From assembly GCA_028583405.1 (NCBI GenBank), contig CM053244.1:558001-622000 (forward strand): a stretch of 64,000 bases of DNA, written 5' to 3'. Made by a program: the position numbers and the translations under genes. This stretch comes from Pogonophryne albipinna. Taxonomy: Eukaryota > Chordata > Actinopteri > Perciformes > Artedidraconidae. The notes below the pieces were generated by a model. The model was given only the letters and a program-made list of their open reading frames with translations. It was not told the DNA's origin and did not search any database. Shown in pieces: positions 1-11,404 of this stretch. Within the stretch, counting starts at the first letter, position 1, and the number at the start of each line of letters is the position of its first letter.

Positions 1-196
1 GTCTGCTATGTTTTGCACAGTGAGTCAGGATTTGCGAATCTCTGAGTCTGCTGTTGACTCCTGCATGACGACGAGTCTGCTGGATCTCTGGATCTGCTGC
101 TATACGGTTACGGCTCTGAGTCCACACGAGTCTGCTATGTTTTGCACAGTGAGTCAGGATTTGCGAATCTCTGAGTCTGCTGTTGACTCGTGCATA
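1..196. repeat. Tandem repeat, 129-bp period, about 1.5 units
   Basis: The sequence from base 1 reappears from base 130 nearly letter for letter over about 65 bases, so the period is 129 bp and the array is cut by the window edge. The unit is rich in the word gagtctgct. The short open frame across it is a by-product of the repeat, not a gene. Confidence 0.8.
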
Positions 197-649
197 TATA
201 TATAGCCCCGGGAGCTGGAGGAGGGGCTGCAACATGTTACTGTTAATCTCTCCCCACTTTTGGCCACACCCCCTAAGTAAAATGTCTTCCCGGCCGCGGC
301 TATGCTCGTGCACATGACGAGTATGGATCTCTGGGTCTGCTATACTATTACGGTTAGGAGCCGTAACTTACGGCTCCTCTGAGTCCCCACGAGTCTGCAG
401 GAAGTTTCACTGATCCGCGTACCCTCCCCTGAGCCAAACGATAACTTCTGGAAGCTATCCTACTTGCTAAAGGGTAGGCAGATGGACTGGGGTACGTTGT
501 AATGTTATTTTACATGTTATAAAGAGAGTAACGAATGACGCAATTTATAGTTTTAATTTGTACGTCACACAAGGTGTAGGACTCAAATGACTCGGGTTAG
601 GGGAGACTCGTCACGACCAGCTCATTTCTAGAATGATCCGGATGAATCG
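197..649. other. Gene-free stretch with a degenerate relative of the 129-bp repeat
   Basis: Bases about 300-410 carry diverged words of the preceding repeat (ggatctctgg, gtctgctata, gagtcc..cacgagtctgc), with a small inverted repeat around 355-378 (gagccgtaac / ttacggctc). Otherwise nothing recognisable. It is probably the remains of a transposable element. Confidence 0.45.
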
Positions 650-659
650 GGACTCGCCC

Positions 660-1206
660 AGTGTTGCCAACTAAGGAAAGTAGCTATTGGCTGTCCGAAA
701 AGTCGCCAGAAGTCCCTAAATGACGTCATCGCCTAATTTGCATATCATGTAATGGCGATAAAATAACGTTCCACCCCCTTCAAGGATCAAAACTTGGGGT
801 TTGATTCCCACTCCTTTCTGTACTTTTGTGAATACAGTTTAGACTGTGACACGATGACCTACGTGGATATTTAGCTTGTCACAGAGAGGCACACACACAG
901 TGGACGAGGTGATTAAGTGACTGAAGCTGTCTCGACGCGGGAGTGGCTGTCTCCTCTCTGCTCTGACTGCAACTGAGCTGCTGCGGGAGACAACTGTGAG
1001 TTTGCACGCCTGTGAGTACTATGGGAGGGCTGAGGGGCTCACGGCAGCTCGTTAACTGTAGAACAATACGTGAGTCTCCAAACACCAGAAAAGTCCCTAA
1101 TAACACCATTACAAGTCGTTAGATTAGTCGTTAGTCGCTTTTGACAAAAATAAGTAGCCGGAGCGTTTGGAAAGCCGCCAAATTTAACGACAAAGTTGGC
1201 AACACT
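660..1206. mobile_element. 547-bp non-autonomous DNA element with 10-bp target duplication
   Basis: The ends are inverted repeats: agtgttgccaact at 660-672 and its complement at 1194-1206. The ten bases ggactcgccc occur directly outside both ends (650-659 and 1207-1216), which looks like a target-site duplication. No transposase frame is inside. A duplication of 9-11 bp is known for Mutator-like elements, but the family is not proven here. Confidence 0.65.
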
Positions 1207-1216
1207 GGACTCGCCC

Positions 1217-2163
1217 ATCTCTAACACACTCACAATCAGAAACAAGAGCGGAGGAAAAGAGGAGAACAACAAAGTGTAAAAAAGTCAAACAAATCTGCAT
1301 TATTGCCCCGAGCTCTGCTGTCTGCCCGTTTGTGTCCCGTCCCCCCCCAGTTTCAAATTTGTTTATTATTATTTTTTAACCGCAAGCCGTTATCGTCACG
1401 GAGGAGAAGGACACACACAGCCTGCCCAGGTGGACACGCGCGAACGCGACAACGAACGTTATTACGGATGCTGAGTACATTTTTTACATTTTCACGATAA
1501 AACATGCCAGTCTTAACCAGAAAATGCCAATATTTGTACTCACTTCGGGCTAATTTTGATACATGTTGGGTCTTTTGGATGATTTAGGAGACTCTGGATC
1601 ATTTGGATCTAGACAGATTTCCTATTTGTCCACAGTAGAGATAATAATGTCCATCTTGTGTTCTTTATACCAACTGGTTGCAACATTACTCATGGTAGTC
1701 CAAATCAGCCAACCGAGAGTACAGATATGACCACTTTCTTGTTAAAACCGCCATTTCTGATACTGAAAAAGTCAGAAATGTATTCAGCATCCTCAATAAC
1801 CCCCAAACCACTTCAAATAGGCAAAGCATTTTTTTAAGTATTTTCTGCATAAACCATAAAGCTAATTAATCGTAAATAACAAAACTTATTGTAATTGTGC
1901 AAATTGCCCAACATGCAAGTTATCATCCAGCTGTTTTTCTGTGCTGGGGACAGTACTATACATTTCTAACATAAAGCTTTGGGGTACTCAACATTTCCGG
2001 GTTCACTGTGCTGGCAACTAGACTGTTATACCTATCCATACAGAATAAAAAAGATACCATCATTATCTGCTGTTAGTAGGCCATGAATCTATGGAGGATT
2101 TTACATGTCTGTCGTGAGTCCCTTCACCTCCCCTTGGCTAAACAAGTCTTACTTGTTATCAAT
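1217..2163. other. No gene or recognised repeat
   Basis: AT-rich intergenic DNA. All open frames are short and lack codon structure or any family resemblance. I see no promoter, RNA gene or repeat in it. Confidence 0.5.
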
Positions 2164-2822
2164 AGCCGCTTTCACACCAAGTACTTTGCAGTACTTAGTG
2201 CCGGCACTTAGTGCTCCGGCACTTATAACCCCAGGGCACAAAGTACCAATCGCGTTCACACCGGAGTACTTTTCCCTGAGGGAAGATTACGCAAATGATC
2301 CGCTGACGTCACTTCGTCTTCTTCTGCTTTGGGTTTACTGGCAGGCCGCAAACAACTTCACGGCGTATACTGCCACCCGAAGTCCCCGGCCGGAAGTCCC
2401 CGGAGTTGGGGACTGGCTGGTAGAAGCTGCTGGAGTCCCAGCAGCTTCGACACCTCATCAGAAACGCCGACACCTCCTCATCACTCCACCGCTCCCATGT
2501 TTTTTTTTGCGTTGCCATAAGTTATTCTCTCTCCGTTGGTGCGCGGGGCTAATGCTAATAATGCTAATGCCAGCAAATACAATGGCGGCTTCAAAAAAAA
2601 ATTCAGAGTTTTACGGGGCGTGGTTTGCAATTCGCCCCCGGCCAATAGAAATTGGTACTTTTTTGGTACTTTTTTCGTACCACCTCTCTAGCAGGCACTA
2701 CAAATGGGGGTAAAAGTTCCCGGCACTAAGTACTCTTTTTGGTGTGAATGCAACATTTTAGGGTACTAACGGAACTAAACGGGAAAAGTACGGGGGAAAA
2801 GTACTCCGGTGTGAACGCGCCT
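2164..2822. mobile_element. MITE-like element with imperfect terminal inverted repeats
   Basis: The left end reads agccgctttcacacc and the complement of the right end reads aggcgcgttcacacc. Inside, the words agtact, ggcact and cggagtact recur in both orientations, giving a partly palindromic body. Open frames across it, including one of about 200 codons, show no protein family. Target duplication is not clear, so the superfamily (PIF/Harbinger is one possibility) is open. Confidence 0.6.
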
Positions 2823-4195
<1,373 letters not shown>

Positions 4196-4202
4196 TTCCT
4201 TA

Positions 4203-5651
4203 TTGGGTGGTCTTCTCGACTCTTTCGGTCTTATTCAGTCTGTGGCTGGCCCAACACATGATAAAGGACACACCTTAGACTTAGTATTATCGTTTGGATT
4301 GTCTGTCTCTGTGGATGAAATCTGTGCAGGAACGCGTATCTCAGAGCATTTACCGGTTCTGTTTACAACCTCGATCCCGTCTGTAGGAGTGGAATCACGT
4401 GCTTCTGCGTGTTGTCTGCGTTCAATTAACCCCTTGACTGCCTCACAGTTTTCAGATGCTTTTAATACTTATCCGATTTGTAAATTAGAGGTGAATTGTG
4501 CTTTTAGTGCGGATGAGCTTATCTCTTTGTTTGATTCGACATGCACACTAATACTGGATTCCGTTGCTCCTTTTACGCTTAGACGCAACAAAGTTCTCTC
4601 AGAGCCGTGGCTCAATGATTGTACTCGCGCTTTTAGACGCGCTTGTAGGCGTGCAGAGAGAAAATGGAAAAAGGATAAACTTCATGTCTCCTTAGAAATT
4701 CTTCGTGCTTGCCTTTCCGATTATCAGACGGCAGTCAAAGCAGCCAAAACGGAGTATATTTCTCTGTTAATCTCCAAAAATAGCCATAAACCTCAAGTTC
4801 TTTTTAATGTCCTCAATTCGATCATTAATCCTTGTGATGCTTCTCCAATTGTGCCATCAACTACTCTCTGCGATACATTTCTTAAATTTGTTATCGAAAA
4901 AGTATCTGCACTTAGGCTAGCCTATACTAGTGCTACCCCAGATCATGCTCCCTTTCTGTGCCCTGCTGTCCTCGACCATTTTGAGCCTGTATCCCTCTCT
5001 TCTCTCTCGGAAGTAGTCAAGCACCTGCGGCCGACAAACTGCACCTTAGACAGCATTCCCTCTCGCTTCCTTAGAGATGTTTTTGAATCAGTTGGAGCAA
5101 GTGTTTTATTGCTTGTAAACACTTCTCTTAGCTCAGGATGTGTCCCAGCTGCCTTCAAACATGCCATGGTTAAGCCACTACTTAAAAAGAAAAATCTCGA
5201 TCCCTCCATTCTCGCAAATTTCAGGCCCATCTCCCAGCTACCCTTTTTATCTAAAGCCCTGGAGCGAGTAGTCTACGCCCAGTTGCAGTCATTTTTAACC
5301 ATGCATGGTATCCATGAAAAATGTCCGTCTGGCTTTAAACCTATGCATAGTACTGAAACAGCCCTTTTAAGAGTTTTTAATGATCTGCTCTTAGCCGCCG
5401 ATTCAGGCAGCCCAGCTGTTTTGGTGCTGTTAGATTTAACTGCTGCCTTTGACACTGTGGATCATAGTATCCTGTTGTCACGGCTTGAACAGTCCGCAGG
5501 CATTACAGGCTCTGCTCTTGCATGGTGCAGGTCTTATTTGACGGACCGTAGCTTCTCAGTGCAGTTAGGTGTCTTCTCCTCGGCCAAAGCCCCTCTTACC
5601 TGTGGGGTTCCCCAAGGCTCGATTCTGGGCCCCATCCTTTTTCTATTGTAA
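4203..5651 (+). pseudogene. LINE endonuclease C-terminus and reverse transcriptase (L2/CR1 type), truncated
   Basis: The frame of about 480 codons begins inside the endonuclease domain (HTLDLVLS, then SEHLPVLF, equivalent to the SDH.. motif region). It continues through the linker into reverse transcriptase blocks: NFRPISQLPFLSKALERVV, SGFKPMHSTETALL, the palm motif LLDLTAAFDTVDH with the first catalytic aspartates, and CGVPQGSILGPILF. It then stops abruptly. The expected Y/F-A-D-D catalytic block is missing: about 14 bases past the stop the sequence resumes much further along the polyprotein (LGVTFNSAFKCDKQV). No starting ATG belongs to it; the piece is simply 5'-truncated. Known role of the family: target-primed reverse transcription of its own RNA. 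This copy cannot do that. Confidence 0.88.
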
Positions 5652-5789
5652 TATCTTCCCCTCTGTTATGAACCTTGGAGTGACCTTCAACAGCGCCTTT
5701 AAATGTGATAAGCAGGTTAGCATTGTAGTCAAGACCTGCTTTTTCAAAATACGACTATTGGCTAAGACCAAGTCGTTTTTATCTTTTAA

Positions 5790-7756
5790 CCTCTTAAGCC
5801 CTGAGCCTGTTTTTCATGTTTCAGGCTCGAAAATGCCACTAACACAACAAAGACTATATCTTCACTTCTAAAAGGGGTAAATTAATAATCTTTTCTCTCA
5901 AAGCAAGGTTACATCTGTGAGTTGGATGAATCAATATAGATGTTTTTATTTTAAAGTAAATTCAGATGGAACATAGTAAAAACATGTAAATTCTAATGTC
6001 CGCCTAAAAAAAAACATTACTTATAGTGAAAACCACCCTTGAATGATGGGTTAGTAGACTAAAAGCTTTAGGAATCCAAACTATAACATATAATAAGTAC
6101 CCTGTATCAAGATTGATGCAAAACAAGTGAAATTTGACCTTTTTAGAGAGGTTTACAAAAATAAAGTCCAGGCGGACTCACCTCTGGGTAATTTGGGAAC
6201 CATCAGTTCCATTTGAACTTTTTCACTGTAAAAATCATTTTATTACTGTGAATTATCACTATAGGTATTCATTCCATCCAAATACAACTGTTGTGAAAAA
6301 AAAAAAAATATATATATATAAAAACATACTCTGTTATCCTCATAGGCCCCACGGACCGAAATCGCGTCATTTGCAGGAAACAACGTCTAAGGAACCTTAC
6401 TATTTAATAAACTATGAATATTTTATATCCATATAACGGGAAAAAACTCATTTAACTGATCTTTTTCATTTATTTTTTCAAAAAAAACACACAATGCTAA
6501 CAGCGAGCCTCTGAATTAGCCCCGAGCGAAAAATGCTAACCTATTACTGCACCGAAAATCACTCCTAGCTCCCTTATTACTTATCCTAGCTGCACATCCA
6601 ACACATTGTTTATGGTCGTAAAGACACAGAATCTAACGGTGCCCACCTCAACACTGAAAGATACAAACTCGCGATGTTATCAACAAAAACGTACATCAAA
6701 ACAAGTGGCGCTAGGTACTAACATGCGCTAGGCTAATGGCTTACCTTCCTCTTTGTCTGGTCTAAACTGGTCTTCAATGGCATTAAAACGATAAAAACGA
6801 TGATGTAGTTAATCCATAGGTTAATATCCAATGTGGCTGTGTCCCCTTTGAAATGTTCTGATAATCTATAAGCAATAAAACTGCAATTCCGTTATCTGCT
6901 GTCCGCTCTGTGCTCCGTGCGCTCTGGGTCCTGCTGCAATTCCTGCTGTTACGTAGTAAACAATAAATGAAGTCGGCTGCGTAATGTACTTAAACTGGCT
7001 GGCATTCTTTATACTTTACGCAGGACCATATCTCTGGAACCCATTGGTCGATTCGTGTGATTTACACCTTTTTCTTAACCATCAGAACCAATAGAATCGA
7101 TGGGCAGTTCCCAAATCCACGTAAACATTACCATAGCGGACGTAATAGAGAAGCGAACAAAGCATATCTGAAAGTGCACGCCTGGACTGCAAAACTTTAT
7201 ACCCAGTATATTGCCATAAATATGCTGATGGATTATCAGTCAAAATTTCTACGTGACACAAAGACATTGGATTAATCTTGAGCGGCGTTTTTATTCCGGT
7301 GAACACAACTTTTGATCACAAATCAAAAAAGGCGAAATTATTGTAATATTTTTTAAACCGGATGTTGTTTACTTTCTCTTTTCTGGCTGATAGCTCCGCA
7401 ATTCGGGGTCGTACAGTGATGATATTACATGTCTGGAATCTGTGGAGTCTCAGCTTTAAATCGTATATCTTGTTTGTGCAGTTAAGATAGTAATAAGGGC
7501 ATTTCTACCGTGAGTTCTGTGTAAAAAAGCGTTAGCATTAGTTAGCATTTTTTCGCTCAATGCTAATTCAAAGGCTTGCTATTACTCTTGTGTTTTTTTT
7601 AGCTAAACAATGTTCTTATTGTCAGTTAGCGGAGTTTCTTACCTTTAAAAGGGTATGAAACATTAATAGTTTCATAAATGTTAAGAAGCCCTGAGACATA
7701 GTCTCGAAAAAAAACTGTGGGGGGGGTCCACTGGGGGGACCTTCGGGCTTAAGAGG
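5790..7756. mobile_element. TTAA-target DNA element, copy A (about 1.97 kb, complete)
   Basis: It is flanked by TTAA at 5786-5789 and 7757-7760 and has matching 12-bp ends: CCTCTTAAGCCC at 5790 and its complement ending at 7756. No transposase frame is present. Removing it and one TTAA rejoins the host LINE in frame (FLSF then KDLERVI), so the boundaries are firm. TTAA duplication is typical of piggyBac and Kolobok elements; which one supplied the transposase cannot be told. The internal part holds an inverted copy of the right half. Related pieces lie at 10110, 14733, 16503 and 24982. Confidence 0.85.
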
Positions 7757-8075
7757 TTAAAGACCTAGAAAGGGTTATTAACGCCTTTGTTACCTCGAGA
7801 CTGGATTACTGCAACGCTCTGTATGTGGGTATGGACCAGGCCTCAATTAAACGCCGGCAGCTAGTTCAGAATGCAGCTGCACGTCTTCTCACTGGCCATA
7901 AAAAGCGCGACCATATCACCCCAATTCTGGCTTCATTGCATTGGCTTCCAGTTCGGTTCAGAATAGATTTTAAACTCCTTTTATTTGTTTTTAAAGCCCT
8001 AAATGGGCTGGCTCCTGCCTATATAGCCGAACTCCTCCATCGCTACACCCCAGGCAGAGCCTTACCCCCTGATCG
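7757..8075 (+). pseudogene. LINE (L2/CR1 type) C-terminal region, first part
   Basis: Translation in frame +1 of this stretch gives KDLERVINAFVTSRLDYCNA, then LVQNAAARLLTG, HWLPVRFRIDFKLL and LNGLAPAYIAELL. These are the conserved post-polymerase blocks of L2/CR1 LINE proteins. It continues directly from the piece at about 5665-5785 across the TTAA insertion, and is broken again at about 8076 by a GC-rich insertion. Confidence 0.85.
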
Positions 8076-8861
8076 CACCGGAAGCGCCTGCGCTGCGCTG
8101 CGCTGCGGCTGCGCCGCGCTGCGACCTCCTCCTGCGTCATAACCCACCAGGCGCGTTTCAAAACGTTGCGGAAGCGGAGCGTCGTGTGTGCAGCCTCGCA
8201 GTTGTTGTTGATTTTGGAATATTTCCTGGACATTTGTACTTCTACAAGTAAGTAGGCTATGTAGTTAAATGGTTTGTGTCTGTTTAAATCGTGTTTATTG
8301 TTGTTATTTCCTATTTTGTTGGGTTGTAGACTACAGACACAGTTAATAATAATTGTAATATTCCAGTTATAAACGACATGAATCAAAGATGTGTTGCTGT
8401 ATTTTAGTGGTAAACAAATATGCATTCATCATCATAATTATTCTATATATATATATAATTTACAGTGCCTGTAAACCGGAGGAGAACGCTGGCATGTATT
8501 CTCCTACTTGAAAGACTACAGGGGTGGGGGGAGGAGAAGGAGCCGGTTTTGGGTGCACCCCCTCAACCAGCAAAGGAGACAACAAGGTGATTTTCATCAC
8601 TTCCTGCCTGCGCTGCGCTGCGCCGCGTCAAAAATAGGATTCATCCTATATTTTAGAAATTCCTTGCGGCGAGGAGCTTCTGCGCCGCGCAGCGCGGCGC
8701 AGCGGGTCTGGTGGAATAGCACCCATTGACTAGAGTGGCCGCGATCGCTAAAAACGCCGCAGCCGCAGCGCAGCGGGTCTGGTGGAATAGCACCCATTGA
8801 CTAGAGTGGCCGCGATCGCTAAAAACGCCGCAGCCGCAGCGCAGCGCAGACGCTCCTGGTG
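8076..8861. mobile_element. GC-rich inverted-repeat DNA element nested in the LINE
   Basis: The left end (cacc, then repeated gcctgcgctgcg words) is mirrored by the complement of the right end, which also begins cacc and runs into gtctgcgctgcgctgcggc. Both ends are (CTGCG)n-like and strongly inverted. LINE protein similarity stops just before it and resumes just after it. No coding content. Target duplication is not evident, so the superfamily is unresolved and the end points are good to a few bases. Confidence 0.65.
8701..8842. repeat. Exact 71-bp tandem duplication
   Basis: Bases 8701-8771 and 8772-8842 are identical as far as I can read. The unit begins agcgggtctggtgg and ends gccgcagccgcagcgc. 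It lies near the right end of the GC-rich element, so that element carries a doubled subterminal block. Confidence 0.9.
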
Positions 8862-10107
8862 GGATTAGGGGGTTAAGGTCGGCTGATCAGCTGTTGTTGA
8901 TAGTGCCTAAGACCAGGCTTAAAACCCGAGGGCATCGAGCTTTTGCAGCGGCTGGCCCTAGGCTCTGGAATACTTTGCCCCTCCATGTGAGGTCGGCCCA
9001 GACCCTGGGGGGTTTTAAATCAATACTTAAAACTCACTTTTTCTCTTTGGCTTTTGTTTAATTATCTATTTATTTATTCATTTAGTTCTTTATTTTAATA
9101 TTTATAACATAACATAGGATTTCATAAAGTATTTTAAAAATAGTTTATACATTATTCAAATATAGGAATAGTAGATAGGATTACTTAAAATATAGTACCT
9201 TATAGTTCATCTTTTTTCCCTTTAGACCCTTACGGTCTATTCTTAAAAATCCTTACCCTTACCAACCCCCCATTTTCCCTCTGCTGGTCTATGGCCTTGT
9301 AGAGGGTAACGGGGTACAGAGTCGCTTAGATAAGCGGGGGAGTGCATCTGACGAAGAGATAGGTTGTTGTGCTCCCTATCTCTGTTTCTTATCCTATATC
9401 TAATAGAACTGCTCGGGTCTTGATAGATTGAGTGGGGAAGTTCATGAGATCTTTCTAGAGGGTTATCAAGAATAACTTTTATCCAATGACCTTTTCCCTC
9501 TCTGTCTGTGTATTCTCTTGTTCCGATTAATCCAGCCAAATCTTTTTTCTTGTTTTGTATCTATATCTACGTCGGGAACCGGAGTCGAGGCTGATCCTCT
9601 TGCTTTAGTCCTGTGTCTTGGATCCTCTATCCTGAATTCTGGATTAAGTCGTGGACTTCGGGTCGTGGCTAAACCTGTCTCTGCGGTCCTGCCTTGGGTC
9701 TCGTCATGCTGCTTCCCTGATGGCTTCCACAGGATTGTAGCTGACATCCTCGTGGATTCATCTTCTTATTACAGACACATGCATTTCCTAACATTGTCTA
9801 TATGCTGTAAAATGTATTCTCTTCGATTTACACACGGCATCTATTGCATGTCTGTCCGTCCTGGGAGAGGGATCCCTCCTCTGTTGCTTTCCCTGAGGTT
9901 TCTCCCATTTTTTCCCCTTAAACTGTGGGTTTTCTCTGGAAGTTTTTCCTTAAGGGTCTAAGGATAGAGGGTGTCGTTTTTCTCATACTGTTGTATTTGC
10001 TGTAAAGTGTCTCTACTGTAGGCTATTTTTATTTTATGTACAGCACTTTGGCTCGACCAAAAATCTTTATAAATGTGCTATATAAATAAAACTTGATTTG
10101 ATTTGAT
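8862..10107 (+). pseudogene. LINE (L2/CR1 type) last coding block and 3' untranslated tail
   Basis: The first ~200 bases translate to the terminal LINE blocks (SADQLLLIVPKTRLKTRGHR, then AGPRLWNTLPLHVRSAQTL and FKSILKTHFFSLAF). From about 9060 the sequence is AT-rich with no frame and then runs through a long 3' UTR. The UTR closes with tacagcactttggc, gtgctatataaataaa and a three-fold ttgattt tail. The open frames at about 9240-9960 are UTR artefacts. Confidence 0.8.
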
Positions 10108-10109
10108 TT

Positions 10110-10383
10110 GGTCATTCAAGGGTGGTTTTCACTATAAGTAAAAAATAATTTTTGGACGGACACTATAATTTACAGTTTTTTACTATGTTCAATCTGAATT
10201 TTCTTTAAAATAAAAAACATCTATATTGATTCTGACTTTTCTACATCCAACTCACAGGTTTATCATTACTTTGAGAAAAAAGATTATTAATTTTCCCCTT
10301 TTAGAAGGGAAGATATGGTTATTTGTTCTGGAAATGTCATTTTCGAGTCTGAGACCTGAAAAACAGGCATGGGGCTTAACAGG
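10110..10383. mobile_element. TTAA-family element, copy B (left-truncated fragment)
   Basis: It shares long stretches with copies D and E: tttttggacggacactataa, the ttactatgttcaatctgaat block, and ttttcgagtctgagacctg. It closes with ggggcttaacagg followed by TTAA at 10384-10387. The left end is missing and abuts the 3' tail of the LINE. Confidence 0.8.
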
Positions 10384-10387
10384 TTAA

Positions 10388-10949
10388 ACAATTTGAGCTT
10401 TACTTTAGTTTCGTTCCACCAAGCTGTGATGCGCCGGTGAAGATGGCCGCATTGTCTTTTCGCTCCTCTCCAACTTTGCCCTTTTTCGTGTTTTTTTAGT
10501 GTTTATTTACTTTTTGCCGTTTGCTTTTAACATGGTTCGCAACATGCAAGCCGACCGCACCAACTCTGCGATACAATATAGCAGAGAGGAACTTCTTCAC
10601 ATCAGAAACGTTGTGGACAATAGCCCACTGACAGACAATGGAGATGGCGACCAAGCGGGGGTCCTGCGCCGGGCTGCCGGTCAGACTGAGAAAACGAGAA
10701 AACCGACCCCCTCTTCCGAGTATTCTTAATGTTCAATCGATTGAAAATAAGCTAGATGAACTCAGAAGTCGGATTGCTTTTCAACGGGACATTAAGAACT
10801 GTAACGTGTTCATTCTCACCGAGACTTGGCTAAACCCCGCTATCCCGGACTCCGCCATTGACGGATTCACTATTTTTCGCCAGGACCGTACAGTTAACTC
10901 GGGGAAAAGTAAAGGAGGTGGTGTGTGCGTCATGATTAATAATAACTGA
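10388..10949 (+). pseudogene. 5' end of a second CR1/L2/Rex1-like LINE (endonuclease start)
   Basis: After a stretch with gaagatggccgc, the + frame at 10638-10949 reads a basic leader (KRGSCAGLPVRLRKRENRPP) and then the start of an AP-type endonuclease: ILNVQSIENKLDELRSRIAF, ILTETWLNPAIPD and RADRT-like RQDRTVNSGKSKGGGVCVMI. This order is typical of jockey-superfamily LINEs in fish. A stop at 10948 and loss of similarity after about 10950 cut it off. Upstream codons from 10531 read in another phase, so a frameshift probably lies near 10680. Confidence 0.75.
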
Positions 10950-11404
10950 GGTACAGATGCAGAGGTTGCGCTAGACTTTTTCGCTGTCCGTCATTTTAAC
11001 ATACAGGATGGTAAAATTTTCGTCCTAATCCATTATTACCCGTCATTTATTTTTCATGTTTTAATGATGAGACATATTTAATATGTATGTTTGGGTACTA
11101 AGCATCAAATGTTCATTATTTCATTTGTTTAATGATTCATGCAGAACTTTTAAGGGCATGGAGAAAAAAAAAGATGAACAGAGACACCGACCGTGCGGTC
11201 ACTTTTCATGTCAACACGAATATTAATTATTTGTTTTTTCCGGCACTGACGGCGCAGCAGAGGCCACTAAAAACACCGCGATCATTGTGCCTAAACAGGC
11301 AAATATGAGCAATGCCATTGTTTTAAATGAGACAATTACAATCAAAATATGAACAAAACATTTACAAGAACAACTCAATTGACCTGCTGTAGCCTAGCCT
11401 GAAC
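10950..11404. other. Probable non-coding end of a hAT element
   Basis: It begins just after the LINE breaks off. A possible hAT-like terminus (cagaggttgcgctagac) starts near 10968. The matching inverted end could not be found on the far side of the transposase gene, so the outer boundary is uncertain. The rest is AT-rich without features. Confidence 0.4.

Larger units (their letters stand above)
4196..10107 (+). mobile_element. L2/CR1-type LINE, 5'-truncated, split by two nested insertions
   Basis: The LINE is read in four pieces on the + strand: endonuclease C-terminus plus reverse transcriptase (4203-5651), a joined downstream piece (about 5665-5785), the C-terminal region (7761-8075 and 8862-9060), and a 3' untranslated tail to 10107. 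The tail ends in the classic form for this clade: a cagcactttgg word, then gctatataaataaa and a short cttgattt repeat. A TTAA element (5790-7756) and a GC-rich element (8076-8861) sit inside it. The copy is 5'-truncated and lacks the catalytic loop of the polymerase, so it is dead. Confidence 0.88.

Noticed and set aside
2105..2713. 202-codon + frame
   Set aside because: It covers a MITE with inverted ends and palindromic words; no protein family.
9240..9961. Overlapping frames of 93-147 codons on both strands
   Set aside because: They lie in the LINE 3' UTR, which has no coding role in this clade.
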